A stretch of DNA of 64,000 nucleotides from the NCBI RefSeq assembly GCF_009674565.1, contig NZ_WKJL01000009.1, positions 140,325 through 204,324 on the forward strand, read 5' to 3'. Position numbers and translations under genes: made by a program. The notes beneath the pieces were generated by a model, which saw nothing but the letters and a program-made list of their open reading frames with translations, was not told the origin of the DNA and made no database searches. The stretch is from Duganella aquatilis. Its GTDB lineage: Bacteria > Pseudomonadota > Gammaproteobacteria > Burkholderiales > Burkholderiaceae_D. The first letter of the stretch is position 1. Every line of letters begins with the position of its first letter. Positions 40,842 through 52,503 of this stretch are shown in pieces.

Positions 40842-42107
40842 TTACCCCAGCGTGGCAAACATCGCCAGTACCGCCAGCGCCATCACACCGGTGCACAGCC
40901 AGCCCAGCACGCGCAGGCGGCGCGAGATCACCAGCTCGCCCATCACGGCCGGCCGCACGGCCAGCAGCATCACCACCACCATCACCGGCACCGCGATCAC
41001 GCCGTTGACCACCGCGCTCCAGAACAGCGCCTGGATCGGGTCGATGGAGGTGAAGCACAGCGCCGTGCCGCCCAGCGTGGCGCCGATGATGATGGCGTAG
41101 AACTTGCGCGCGCCAGCCAGCTGCAACTCCAGGCTGTTCTTCCAGCGCATGGCGCCGGCGATGGCGTAGGCGGCCGAGCCGGCCAGCACCGGCACCGCCA
41201 GCAGGCCGGTGCCGATGATGCCCATGCTGAACAGGGCGAATGCGAAGTCGCCGGCGATCGGCCGCAGCGCCTCGGCCGCCTGCGCCGACGACGCAATGTG
41301 GGTGACGCCGTGGGCGCCGAGTGTGACGGCGGTGGTCAGCATGATGCACATCGCCACCAGGTTGGAAAAGCCCATGCCGGTGACGGTGTCGATCTTGATG
41401 CGCCTGAGCTGCTCGCTGGCCTGGTGCGTGGCGTGCTTGAGCGGCTGGGCGTCGGGATCGGCATGCAGGTCTTCCACTTCCTGCGAGGCCTGCCAGAAGA
41501 ACAGGTAAGGGCTGATGGTGGTGCCGAAGATCGCCACCACGGTGGTGATGTAATCCTTGTTCCAGCTGAGCGAAGGCAGCACGGCCGCATGCAGGATGTC
41601 CGGCCACGGCAGCCTGAGCGTCAGCGCGGTGGCGACGTAGGCCAGCAGCGCCAGCGTCAGCCACTTGAGCACCCGCACGTAGCTGCGGTAGGGCAGCATC
41701 ACCTGCAGCACCGCCGACAGCACGCCGGCGCCGGCCGCATACCAGTGCGCGCCGCCGCCCAGCACCAGGCTGGCGGCCTCGCCCATGGCGGCGATGTCGG
41801 CGGCGATGTTGATGGTGTTGGCGAGCAGCAGCAAGGCCACCAGCGTGTACAGCAGCCAGGCCGGGAAGTGGCGGCGGATATTGGTCGCCAGCCCATGTCC
41901 GCTGACGCGGCCGATGTGCGCGCTGACCGCCTGGATGCCCACCATCAGCGGGTAGGCCAGCAGCAGCGTCCACAGCATGCCGTAGCGGAATTGCGCGCCG
42001 GCCTGCGAGTAGGTGGCGATGCCGCTCGGGTCGTCGTCGGCGGCGCCGGTGATCAGGCCGGGGCCGAGCTTGCCGAGCCAGCCCTTGGCCTGGACGTCTT
42101 TATCCAT
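40842..42107 (-). CDS. NRAMP-related divalent metal transporter (NRMT-like)
   Basis: A 421-residue protein with about 11 membrane helices of the LeuT/NRAMP fold. The family's TM1 DPGN is replaced by DDDPSGIATYSQAG (residues ~24-37), and the TM6 segment is FGTTISPYLFFWQASQE rather than the MPH-containing canonical motif. Known NRAMP-related Mg2+ transporters differ from manganese/iron NRAMPs at these positions, so magnesium-like substrates are more likely than Mn2+/Fe2+. This is an inference. The downstream secreted-protein gene may be cotranscribed. Confidence 0.82.
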   Translation of the reverse strand: MDKDVQAKGWLGKLGPGLITGAADDDPSGIATYSQAGAQFRYGMLWTLLLAYPLMVGIQAVSAHIGRVSGHGLATNIRRHFPAWLLYTLVALLLLANTINIAADIAAMGEAASLVLGGGAHWYAAGAGVLSAVLQVMLPYRSYVRVLKWLTLALLAYVATALTLRLPWPDILHAAVLPSLSWNKDYITTVVAIFGTTISPYLFFWQASQEVEDLHADPDAQPLKHATHQASEQLRRIKIDTVTGMGFSNLVAMCIMLTTAVTLGAHGVTHIASSAQAAEALRPIAGDFAFALFSMGIIGTGLLAVPVLAGSAAYAIAGAMRWKNSLELQLAGARKFYAIIIGATLGGTALCFTSIDPIQALFWSAVVNGVIAVPVMVVVMLLAVRPAVMGELVISRRLRVLGWLCTGVMALAVLAMFATLG

Positions 42108-42296
42108 GATGTCTCCTGTTTGCAGCCATGCTAAGGCGGCGCCCGCCGCGCTTCCGTGCGCAGCCGTACTATGACTGCATGAACAACTGTTGCTGTGTCA
42201 TCAAGATGTCACGCCGGCGTCATCGCATCGTCACATGCTCTTCCTACAATCTTGCCAGTTGATATTCCACCAACCTAGCAAGAAAGAACAACAATC

Positions 42297-44555
42297 ATGC
42301 AACAGCGCTTCCCCCTGAAACCTCTGTGCCTGCTGGTTCTGCAAGCCCTGGCCTGCCACGCCGCCTACGCTGCCGCCACCGTTCCCGCCGATGCCGACGC
42401 CGCCGATGACAGCGCCGCTGTCGCCGCCATGGCCGGTCCGGTGCAAACCGTGGAAATCACCGGCCGCGGCCAGTCGCGCCAGGTGCAAAACATCAACAAG
42501 GCCGACCTGGCCGAAGCGCTGCCGGGCACCAGCCCGCTGAAAGTGCTGGAGAAGCTGCCAGGCGTGAACTTCCAGTCGTCCGATCCGTTCGGCGCCTACG
42601 AGTGGTCGACCCGCTTCAGCATCCGTGGCTTCAACCAGAATCAGCTGGGCTTCACGCTGGACGGCATCCCGCTCGGCGACATGACCTACGGTAACAACAA
42701 CGGCCTGCACATCAGCCGCGCCATCTCGTCGGAAAACATCGGCAGCGTGTCGGTGTCGCAAGGCGCCGGTTCGCTGGGCACCGCCTCGTCGAGCAACCTG
42801 GGCGGCACCGTGCAGTTCTTCACGCTGGCGCCGAGCGACGAGCGCGGCCTGACCTTCGCGCAAACCGTGGGCAGCGATTCGACCTCGCGCACCTTCGCCC
42901 GCGTCGACACCGGCCTGATCAACGGCGTCTTCAAGGCCTACCTGAGCGGCACCCGCCAGCGCACCGACAAATGGAAAGGCCAGGGCGGTCAGGACCAGGA
43001 CCAGTGGAACTCGCGCTTCGTGTTCAACTTCGGCGACAACAGCCTGACCGGCTTCCTGAATTACTCGGACCGCAAGGAAATCGACTACCAGGATCTGTCG
43101 CTGGAAATGATCCGCCGCCTCGGCTACAACTGGGACAACTACCAGTCCGACTGGCAGCGCGCGGTCAACGCCGCCAAGGGCATCTTCACCGGCGGCGTCA
43201 CCAGCCTGGACGACGCCTACTACTCGGCCGGCGGCCTGCGCAAGGACACCCTGGGCGGCCTGACGCTGGACCTGCACCTGGCCCAGAACCTGGACCTGAA
43301 AACCACCATCTACCACCACGACAACAAGGGCCAGGGCCACTGGTACACGCCGTACGTGCCGACCGACGCCAACAACCCGATCTCGCTGCGCACCACCGAG
43401 TACAGCATCGGCCGCGACGGCGTCACCAGCGACCTGAGCTGGGAAATCGGCGACCACACCGTCACGGCCGGCCTGTGGGGCGAGCGTAACAACCACACCG
43501 CCAGCCGTAACTACTACGGCGTGACCGGCCCGGCCGACACCATGTACTACCTGACCAACCCGTTCGCCACCGACTGGAAGCAGAACTTCATCACCACCAC
43601 CTCGCAGTACTACCTGCAGGACACGCTGGCGCTGATGGACAACAAGCTGAAGATCAATGCCGGCTTCAAGGCGCTGGACGTGGACATCAAGGCCACCAAC
43701 ATCGTCGGCACCCGCGCCGCCGGCGACCTGGACGCCAACAAGAAATTCCTGCCGCAAGCCGGCTTCAACTACGCGGTCACCGGCGACGATGAAGTGTTCG
43801 GTTCGGCATCGAAAAACATGCGCGCGCACCAGCCGGGCGTAACCGGTCCGTTCTCGCAGACCCAGGCCGCCTACAACGCCGGCGTCGGCAACCTGAAACC
43901 GGAAACCTCGACCAACGTCGATCTCGGTTACCGCTTCAAGCGCGCCAGCCTGCAAGGCTCGCTGGCGGTGTACAGCGCGCGCTTCGACGACCGCCAGCTG
44001 AGCGTGGCGACCTGCGCCGGCATCGTCGGTTGCGCCTCGACCTTCGTCAACGTCGGCAAGGTGGACACCAAGGGCCTGGAAGCGATCGCCGTGTGGAAGT
44101 TCAACCGCGAGTTCAGCTGGTTCAACTCCTACACCTTCAACGATTCCAAGTACAAGTCGAACTACATGGACGGCACCACGCTGGTGGCGGTCAGCGGCAA
44201 GACCGTGGTCGACGCGCCGCGCCAGCTGTTCAACACCGAACTGTCGTATGAAGGCGGCCCGTTGTTCGCCCGCGTCGGCGCCAAGTACACCGGCAAGCGT
44301 TACTACACCTACCTGAATGACAACGGCGTGCCGTCGTTCTGGCTGGCCAACCTGTCGGCCGGCTACAAGCTGAAATCGCTGGGCTGGGCCAAGGAACTGT
44401 CGCTGCAGCTGAACGTGACCAACCTGTTCGACAAGCAGTACATCAGCACCATCGGTTCCAACGGCTTCCAGGCCAGCGATCCGACCGGCACCGCGCAGAC
44501 CCTGCTGAACGGCGCGCCACGCCAGGTCTTCCTGACCCTGAACGGCAAGCTGTAA
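42297..44555 (+). CDS. TonB-dependent outer-membrane receptor
   Basis: A 752-residue outer-membrane transporter. A signal peptide (~1-24, ending AAYA) is followed by a TonB-box-like VQTVEITG, a plug domain (~60-190: LKVLEKLPGVNFQSSDPFGA, FSIRGFNQNQLGFTLDGIPL, SVSQGAGSLG) and a 22-strand-type barrel ending RQVFLTLNGKL. Aromatic and Gly-rich strand patterns are regular. The substrate (siderophore, carbohydrate or cobalamin) cannot be called; no uptake partner is adjacent. It is divergent from the NRAMP-type gene. Confidence 0.93.
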   Translation: MQQRFPLKPLCLLVLQALACHAAYAAATVPADADAADDSAAVAAMAGPVQTVEITGRGQSRQVQNINKADLAEALPGTSPLKVLEKLPGVNFQSSDPFGAYEWSTRFSIRGFNQNQLGFTLDGIPLGDMTYGNNNGLHISRAISSENIGSVSVSQGAGSLGTASSSNLGGTVQFFTLAPSDERGLTFAQTVGSDSTSRTFARVDTGLINGVFKAYLSGTRQRTDKWKGQGGQDQDQWNSRFVFNFGDNSLTGFLNYSDRKEIDYQDLSLEMIRRLGYNWDNYQSDWQRAVNAAKGIFTGGVTSLDDAYYSAGGLRKDTLGGLTLDLHLAQNLDLKTTIYHHDNKGQGHWYTPYVPTDANNPISLRTTEYSIGRDGVTSDLSWEIGDHTVTAGLWGERNNHTASRNYYGVTGPADTMYYLTNPFATDWKQNFITTTSQYYLQDTLALMDNKLKINAGFKALDVDIKATNIVGTRAAGDLDANKKFLPQAGFNYAVTGDDEVFGSASKNMRAHQPGVTGPFSQTQAAYNAGVGNLKPETSTNVDLGYRFKRASLQGSLAVYSARFDDRQLSVATCAGIVGCASTFVNVGKVDTKGLEAIAVWKFNREFSWFNSYTFNDSKYKSNYMDGTTLVAVSGKTVVDAPRQLFNTELSYEGGPLFARVGAKYTGKRYYTYLNDNGVPSFWLANLSAGYKLKSLGWAKELSLQLNVTNLFDKQYISTIGSNGFQASDPTGTAQTLLNGAPRQVFLTLNGKL

Positions 44556-44668
44556 ATCGTCCTTAAGCGCAAGTTGTTGTGTGGAAAACACAGCAACAGC
44601 TTGTCGCTGGCACGCGCCTCCTGTTAGTTGCATACTGGATATCCGGTGCAACTATCAGGAGATCTGCC

Positions 44669-46366
44669 ATGAAATGGTTTTACGATCTGAGAATCGCCCC
44701 CAAACTGATCGTCTCGTTCGGTGCGGTGTTGTTGCTGACGCTAATCCTGGGCATCAGCAATATGGTGTCGATGAGCCGCGTCAACCAGGCGTCGACCGAC
44801 CTGGCGGACAACTGGATGCCCAGTGTGCGCGCGGTGATGGACCTGCGCACCGACGTCGGCGAGTTGCGGCGCTGGGAGCTGGCCCACCTGCTCAACGACG
44901 ACGCCGTGCTGATGGCCAATTATGAGAAGCGCATGGACGAAGCGCTGGCGGCCCTGAAAAAACACCGCAGCAACTATGAGACCCTGATTTCCAGCCCCGA
45001 GGAACGGGCCCTGGCCGCCGATTTCGACAAGAGCGTGGCGGCCTATATGGGCGAGCACGACAAAATGGTGCAGCTGTCGCGCTCCGGCAACAAGGCCGAA
45101 GGACGCGCGGTGATGACCGCGTCGGCCTCGCGCATCACCGAATTCACCGACATCATCAACAAGCTGGTCAAACTGAACGTCGACGGCGGCGATGCCGCCA
45201 GCGAGGCGGCGTCGGCGGTGTACCAGAGCGCGCGCATTACCTCGGTGATCCTGCTGGTGGTGAACATCGGCATCGGCATCGTGCTGGCGCTGTGGGTGGC
45301 GCGCATCGTCGCCAGGCCGCTGCAGGAAGCCGTGTCGCTGGCGCGCGACGTGGCGGACGGCGATCTGACGCGCGACATCGACGTCAAGAGCTCCTGCGAA
45401 ACCGGGCAACTGATGCAGGCGCTGAAGGACATGACCAGCAACCTGCAAAGCCTGGTCAGCCAGGTGCGCAACGGCACGGACACCATCGCCACGGCCTCGG
45501 CGGAAATCGCCAGCGGCAACCAGGACCTGTCGTCGCGCACCGAGGAACAGGCCAGCTCGCTGGAAGAGACGGCATCGTCGATGGAGGAGCTGACCAGCAC
45601 CGTCAAGCAGAACGCCGACAATGCGCGCCAGGCCAACCAGCTGGCGCAATCGGCTTCCGGTATCGCGCTGAAGGGCGGCGACGTGGTGGGGCAGGTGGTG
45701 GGCACCATGGCCTCGATCAACGAATCGTCGCGCAAGATTGTCGACATTATTTCGGTGATCGATGGCATCGCCTTCCAGACCAATATCCTGGCGCTGAACG
45801 CGGCGGTGGAAGCGGCGCGCGCCGGCGAGCAGGGCCGTGGCTTCGCGGTGGTGGCGGGCGAGGTGCGCAACCTGGCGCACCGCTCGGCGGCGGCGGCCAA
45901 GGACATCAAGCTGCTGATCAGCGATTCGGTGGAGAAGGTGGAAACCGGCTCGGCACTGGTCAACCAGGCCGGCGAGACGATGCACGAGATCGTCACCAGC
46001 ATCACCCGCGTGACCGACATCATGAGCGAGATCACCTCGGCCAGCGTGGAGCAGAGTTCCGGCATCGAACAGGTGAACACGGCGATCGTGCAGATGGACC
46101 AGGTGACGCAGCAGAATGCGGCGCTGGTGGAGGAGGCGGCGGCAGCGGCGGAGTCGATGCAGGAGCAGGCGGCCAAGTTGAGCGAGGTGGTCAGCGTGTT
46201 CAAGCTGCTGGCGACGGCGCAGACGGCGCCGCGTCCGGCCCCGCCGCCACGCAAGCGCGCGGTGCCGCCAGCGGTGGTGGCCAGCGCCAAGGCGCCGGCG
46301 CCGCGGTCGGCGCTGAAGAAGCCGGTCAAGGAGACCGTGGGTGGGGATGAGTGGGAGGCGTTCTGA
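44669..46366 (+). CDS. Methyl-accepting chemotaxis protein
   Basis: A 565-residue chemoreceptor; the ATG at 44669 has AGGAG seven bases upstream. Order: membrane helix 1 (~12-31), periplasmic four-helix-bundle sensor (4HB_MCP, ~32-188), membrane helix 2 (~190-210), HAMP (~212-265) and the signalling hairpin with the invariant IVDIISVIDGIAFQTNILAL and AAVEAARAGEQGRGFAVVAG tips. The C-terminus ends EWEAF, a CheR/CheB-docking pentapeptide after a flexible Ala/Pro linker. The ligand is unknown. Confidence 0.95.
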   Translation: MKWFYDLRIAPKLIVSFGAVLLLTLILGISNMVSMSRVNQASTDLADNWMPSVRAVMDLRTDVGELRRWELAHLLNDDAVLMANYEKRMDEALAALKKHRSNYETLISSPEERALAADFDKSVAAYMGEHDKMVQLSRSGNKAEGRAVMTASASRITEFTDIINKLVKLNVDGGDAASEAASAVYQSARITSVILLVVNIGIGIVLALWVARIVARPLQEAVSLARDVADGDLTRDIDVKSSCETGQLMQALKDMTSNLQSLVSQVRNGTDTIATASAEIASGNQDLSSRTEEQASSLEETASSMEELTSTVKQNADNARQANQLAQSASGIALKGGDVVGQVVGTMASINESSRKIVDIISVIDGIAFQTNILALNAAVEAARAGEQGRGFAVVAGEVRNLAHRSAAAAKDIKLLISDSVEKVETGSALVNQAGETMHEIVTSITRVTDIMSEITSASVEQSSGIEQVNTAIVQMDQVTQQNAALVEEAAAAAESMQEQAAKLSEVVSVFKLLATAQTAPRPAPPPRKRAVPPAVVASAKAPAPRSALKKPVKETVGGDEWEAF

Positions 46367-46381
46367 GCGCAGCCCCTGTCG

Positions 46382-46537
46382 TCAGGATTGCGGCTGGCGC
46401 GCCAGCCAGTCTTTCAGGGCTTGTTGATAGCGCGTCAGCTCTTCCTGGTACAAATCTTCCACGCAGTAGACGCAGCCGCTGCTGCAGCAGTCGCCGGGAG
46501 CCGGCGGGGTGGGGGGTTGTGGCTTCGGGTCATCCAT
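46382..46537 (-). CDS. Oxidoreductase-like domain small protein
   Basis: A 51-residue protein beginning MDDPKPQPPTPPAPGDCC. The Pro-rich N-terminus followed by CCSSGCVYCVEDLYQEEL matches the 'oxidoreductase-like' domain (Pfam Oxidored-like), with four conserved cysteines. It starts 7 bp after the stop of the upstream Reg_prop-GGDEF gene, suggesting co-translation. Function is not known; the Cys cluster suggests metal or redox binding. Confidence 0.72.
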   Translation of the reverse strand: MDDPKPQPPTPPAPGDCCSSGCVYCVEDLYQEELTRYQQALKDWLARQPQS

Positions 46538-46544
46538 ACTTGTC

Positions 46545-49500
46545 TCACATCGGCGGCATGGCCAGCAGCGCCATATTGCGTCCTTTTTCCTTGGCGCGGT
46601 ACAGCGCGCGGTCGGCCAGTTGCACCAGGTCCTGCGGCGTGGTGTCCTCGGTCGGCACCAGCACCGCCACACCGATACTGATCGTCATGATACCGAAAGG
46701 CGACTGCTCGTGCGGCAAAGCCCGCCTGGTGAGCTCGCCGCAGATTTCTTCCGCCACGCCGAAGGCGTCGGTGGCGTCGGTGGCGGCCGCCAGCAGCGCG
46801 AACTCTTCACCGCCGTAGCGCGCCACCACATCGGTGGTGCGGCGGCCGTGGGTGGTGATCAGCTCGGCCACGGTGCGCAGCATGGCGTCGCCGGCCTGGT
46901 GGCCGTAATGGTCGTTGTACTTCTTGAAGTAGTCCACGTCCAGCATCAGCAGCGCCAGCGTCTGGCCGGTGCGCGCCGCGCGCCGCCACTCGGCCTCCAG
47001 CGCCAGATCGAAACCGCGGCGGTTGCTGACGCCGGTCAGGCCGTCGGTGGTGCTGAGCGCGGCCAGCTTGCGGTTGGATTCCTCCAGCTCGGCGGTGCGC
47101 GCCGCCACCGTCCGCTCCAGTTCGGCCTGATGCCGGGTCAGGCGGTTGATGCGGATCTTGTACGCCAGCACCAGCGAACCGACCACCAGCGCCGCCAGGC
47201 CGGAACGGAACCACCAGCGCTGCCAGAACGGCGGCGTGATGGTGATGTTCAGCGTGGCCGGCACATTGTTCCACACGCCGAGGTGGTTGGCGGCCTTGAC
47301 GCGGAACACGTACTGGCCGGGATTCAGGTTGGTGTAGCTGGCGGTGCGGTGGGCGGCGTCGGTCTCCACCCAGTCGCGGTCGAAGCCCTGCAGCTGATAG
47401 GAATAGCGGTTGCCGGACGGCTCGGTGTAATGCAGCGCCGCGAACTCCAGCGCAAACACCGAGGCCTGCGACGACAGCGTCAGCGCGGTGGGCGCCGTCA
47501 CCGGGCCGTCGGCCTTGACGTTCTCGGCCGGCTTGCCGTTCTGCAGCGAGTGGTTGAACACGGTGATGTCGGTGATCGCCACCTGCGGCGGTACCGAGCT
47601 GGTTTTCACTTTCGACGGCGTCACCGCCGTCATGCCGTGCACGCCGCCGAAGTACAGCGTGCCGTCGGCGCCGAACGACGAGGAGTTGACGGTGAAGCCT
47701 TCGGTCAGGCCGTCCGAGGCGGTGAACTGGGTGACCTTGCCGCTGTCCGGTTCCAGCCGGTACAGGCCGGCGATGGTGCTGCACCAGATCTTGCCGTCGT
47801 TGTCGTGCTGGATGGCGAGGATCTTCGGCGCGCGCATGGCGGCCGCGTAGGACTTGAAGGCGATCGAACCATCCGGCTTGAACACCACCAGGTCCAGCCC
47901 CTTGCTGGTGCCGACCCAGATGCGACCCTGCGCATCCTCGTGCAGGCTGGCGATGTTGTCGTCGCTGAGGCTGGCCGTGTCCTTGGATGAATGGCGGTAG
48001 TGGCGGAACTTGCCGCTGGCGGTGTCCAGCAGGTCGAGGCCGCCGCCGTTCCATTCCGAGCCGGCCCAGACGCGGCCCTGGCGGTCTTCCAGCACCGCCG
48101 AGGTGCCGTTGACGCTGCGCGAGTGCGGGTCCTGCGGATCGTTGTAGTAGATCTTGCGGGCGTCTGTCTTGATCTCGTAGCGGATCAGGCTGTTGCCGGT
48201 GGCCAGCCACAGCATGCCGCCGGCGCCGGGCGCGATGGCGTTGATGTAGTCGCTGGCGGTGTTGCCGAAGTGGATGGTCTGGAACGGGCTGTCGGGCGTC
48301 TCCAGGCGGTTCAGGCCGTTGGAGGTGCCCAGCCAAAGCGGGCCTTTGCCGTCCTCGTCCTGGTACATGCTGTAGACGATGGAGTGCGACAGCTTGCCTG
48401 GCGTCTTGTCGTCGGCGTGGTAGCTGCGCAGCACCGTGCTGGTGGCCGGATCGTACAAGCTCATGCCGACGTTACCGCCCAGCCAGATCTTGCCGTTCGG
48501 CGCGCGCGCCAGGCTCAGCAGCGCATTGCTGGCCGGCGCCGAGCGGCTGTCGATGCGGAACGGCACGTGGCGCGTGAAGCCTTCGCTGCTCAGGTTGGCC
48601 ATGGCGATGCCGTCGGTGAAGGAGGCGATCCACAGCATGCCGCCGCGGTCCTGCATCACCGCGCGCAGGTTGTCGCCGGGCAGGCTGTAGGGATCGTCGG
48701 CGGCGTGCACGAACTGGTCGAACATGTCGTTGGCGTCGTTCCAGCGCAGCAGGCCGGCCGACAGCGTGGTGGCCCACAGCACGCCCTTGTTGTCGAGGCC
48801 GAAGTTGGTGATGCGACTGTAGGGCGAGGCGATCGCCTTGCGCGTGTCCCAGTCGCTCTTGCCGTCCCAGCGGATGATGCCGGACTCGGTGCCGATCCAC
48901 AGCGCGCCGCCGTTGTCGAACTGCAGCGCGCGGACGATGTTGACGCGGGCGTCCGGCTTGGCGGCCGGATCGACCTGGTGGTGGCGGAACTTTTTCGCGC
49001 CGGGCGCCAGGTAATCCAGCCCGCCGGGCCAGGTGCCGATCCAGACGCCGCCCTTGGCGTCCAGCGCCAGCGCGTTCAGGTCGTTGCTGGCCAGGCTGTC
49101 GGGATCGTTGTCGCTGTGGGCGTAGACGGCGTCGAACTTGCCCTGGGCCGGATCGAAGTGCTGCAGGCCGCCCCAGGTGCCGATCCAAAGGCCGTCCTTG
49201 CCGTCGGAAATGATGTTCTTGACGATGCGGTGGTTCTTTGGCGCCAGCTCGGTGGTGAAGGTGGTGAAGTTGTTGGTCTCGGGATTGAAGCGCGCCAGGC
49301 CGTTCTGGGTCGCGGCCCACACCCGGCCCTGCTTGTCCTCGAAGATGGCCGAGACGCGGTCGTGCGGCAGGCTGGTCGGGTCGGACGGGTTGTTGGTGTA
49401 CTTGACCGCCTGGTAGCCGTTATAGCGGTACAGGCCGTTGGTGTGGGTGCCGACCCAGACAAAGCCCTTGCGGTCCTGGATCAGCGACAGCATCGACGGT

Positions 49501-49664
49501 TCGTCGCCGCCGAGGGGGCCGAGTTTCTTGAAGCGCAATGACGGCGCCGGCGCGGCGCCGGCGACGCCCGGTGGCAGCAGGGGAGCCAAAAAGGATGCCA
49601 GCAGGCAGACAAGCAGGAGGCGGCGTAACGTCGAGAGAGACACGGGCATGGCAGGGGTACGCAT
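46545..49664 (-). CDS. Reg_prop/Y_Y_Y periplasmic sensor diguanylate cyclase
   Basis: A 1039-residue protein. A signal/anchor (~8-38) leads to a large periplasmic part with about fourteen two-component-regulator propeller repeats (for example QDRKGFVWVGTHTNGLYRY, EDKQGRVWAATQNGLARFNP), a Y_Y_Y domain (~715-800, ending FRVKAANHLGVWNN), one membrane helix (~825-840), a short coiled coil and a C-terminal GGDEF (~880-1030). The active-site RYGGEEFALL is intact and RTTD five residues upstream forms an I-site. It is built like hybrid two-component sensors for polysaccharides, but outputs c-di-GMP. Confidence 0.93.
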   Translation of the reverse strand: MRTPAMPVSLSTLRRLLLVCLLASFLAPLLPPGVAGAAPAPSLRFKKLGPLGGDEPSMLSLIQDRKGFVWVGTHTNGLYRYNGYQAVKYTNNPSDPTSLPHDRVSAIFEDKQGRVWAATQNGLARFNPETNNFTTFTTELAPKNHRIVKNIISDGKDGLWIGTWGGLQHFDPAQGKFDAVYAHSDNDPDSLASNDLNALALDAKGGVWIGTWPGGLDYLAPGAKKFRHHQVDPAAKPDARVNIVRALQFDNGGALWIGTESGIIRWDGKSDWDTRKAIASPYSRITNFGLDNKGVLWATTLSAGLLRWNDANDMFDQFVHAADDPYSLPGDNLRAVMQDRGGMLWIASFTDGIAMANLSSEGFTRHVPFRIDSRSAPASNALLSLARAPNGKIWLGGNVGMSLYDPATSTVLRSYHADDKTPGKLSHSIVYSMYQDEDGKGPLWLGTSNGLNRLETPDSPFQTIHFGNTASDYINAIAPGAGGMLWLATGNSLIRYEIKTDARKIYYNDPQDPHSRSVNGTSAVLEDRQGRVWAGSEWNGGGLDLLDTASGKFRHYRHSSKDTASLSDDNIASLHEDAQGRIWVGTSKGLDLVVFKPDGSIAFKSYAAAMRAPKILAIQHDNDGKIWCSTIAGLYRLEPDSGKVTQFTASDGLTEGFTVNSSSFGADGTLYFGGVHGMTAVTPSKVKTSSVPPQVAITDITVFNHSLQNGKPAENVKADGPVTAPTALTLSSQASVFALEFAALHYTEPSGNRYSYQLQGFDRDWVETDAAHRTASYTNLNPGQYVFRVKAANHLGVWNNVPATLNITITPPFWQRWWFRSGLAALVVGSLVLAYKIRINRLTRHQAELERTVAARTAELEESNRKLAALSTTDGLTGVSNRRGFDLALEAEWRRAARTGQTLALLMLDVDYFKKYNDHYGHQAGDAMLRTVAELITTHGRRTTDVVARYGGEEFALLAAATDATDAFGVAEEICGELTRRALPHEQSPFGIMTISIGVAVLVPTEDTTPQDLVQLADRALYRAKEKGRNMALLAMPPM

Positions 49665-49796
49665 TCATCCAGATTCAGGTCAGCCGGCTATTATACATGC
49701 CATTGATGCAATAGTTTCAGCATAAACCTGGCGGTTTTTAGCGCAGTTGCCAGAAATTAGGGTATAGTTTACGGCGCTTCACCATCCGTCCACATT

Positions 49797-51277
<1,481 letters not shown>

Positions 51278-51281
<4 letters not shown>

Positions 51282-52465
51282 ACCAGACCGCGCTGCCCGC
51301 CGAGGCCGAGCGGCTGCTGTTTCTCGATGGCCTGCGAGCGCTGGCGGCCTTGTGGGTGATGTTTGGCCACATCTATTTGTTTGCCGTCGGCTGGCAGGCG
51401 CAGACCTTCTGGGCCGCTCTGCCCTTAAACCTGCTGATGTATATGCACCTGGGCGTCGATATCTTCCTGGTGCTGTCCGGCTACTGCCTGGCGCTGCCGG
51501 CGGTGCGCCATGGCTACCGGGTTGCCGCCGGCTGGTCGTCATTCTTCACCGCCCGCGCGTTCCGCATCCTGCCGCCTTACATGGCCACGCTGGCCCTGAT
51601 CCTGCTGGTCAACTGCTTCGTGCCGCTGGCGGCATGGGGCCGCCATGACCTGGGGCTGACCGCCACCATGTCCAGCCAGGTCTGGTGGAGCAACCTGTTG
51701 CTGCTGCAGGATATCTACGGCCAGTACAACAACATCAACGGGGCGTTCTGGAGCATCGCCTGCGAGTGGCACCTGTACTTCACCTTTCCTCTGCTGATCT
51801 GGCTGCTGCGCCGCTACGGCCTGGGCGTGCTGCTGGCGGTGAGCATTGCGCTGGCCTGGGGCCTGACCCGGCTGTCGGGCGCCTATCCGCGCCTGCCGCT
51901 GCTGGACGCCTCGGTGCCGCAGCCGCCGTATTTCATCGCGCTGTTTGTGCTCGGCATCGCCGCCGCCGCGCTGGCGCACGGCCAGCCGTTTGCGGCGTGG
52001 CGCGCGCAGATGCAGCGCCATGCGTGGGTGGCGGCCGCCATGCTGCTGGCGCTGCTGGCGGGGGTGATACACCATTATTTCATCGTTGATCCCGCCAGCG
52101 CGGTCAAATTCGCCGGCCGCTTCGCGCTGGTCGATCCGCTGACCGGCGCCTTCAGCGCGGCCCTGCTGGTGGCGCTGAGCGGGCTGGCGCCGGGCCGGCC
52201 GCTGCGCCGCCTGTTCGAGCAGCGTGCGCTGGTGCGCATCGGCGGCTTTTCCTACTCGCTGTACCTGGTCCACATCCCGATCGTGGCGTCGGTGTTCCAG
52301 GGCCTGCTGCAACTGCCGGCCTATGCCAACCTGGGCTCCCTGCCGAAATTTTTCGGACTGGCGCTGCTGGCCGCGCCGCTGTGCCTGGGCTTTGCCTACG
52401 GCTTCGCGCGCGTGTTCGAGCGCCGCATCCACTGGCGCCCACGCCGTCGCGGCGCACCGGCCTGA
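51278..52465 (+). CDS. Acyltransferase 3 (OafA/NodX-like) membrane protein
   Basis: A 395-residue polytopic acyltransferase. The start is a TTG that overlaps the rhlE stop (TTGA): LNQTALPAEAERLLFLDGLR; no ATG occurs before the first helix, so this start is required. Family motifs: FLDGLRALAALWVMFGH with the catalytic His (~residue 30), the R-x-x-R-like ARAFRILPPYMA after TM, and EWHLYFTFPLLIW in mid-protein, then about ten helices. It would O-acetylate a lipid-linked sugar or glycan at the inner membrane. It heads the glycan gene cluster. Confidence 0.87.
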
Positions 52466-52503
52466 CGCCGCCCACCACCCGCCGCGCGCGGCGATGCGGT
52501 ATT

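Noticed and set aside
42231..44651. Long open frame (806 codons) antisense to the TonB receptor
   Set aside because: GC-rich codon bias leaves open frames on the opposite strand; its sequence is low-complexity Gly/Ala/Arg/Val and the plus strand encodes a textbook receptor.
46509..49541. Rightward long frames opposite the Reg_prop-GGDEF gene
   Set aside because: Antisense artefacts; the leftward frame has continuous propeller, Y_Y_Y and GGDEF motifs.
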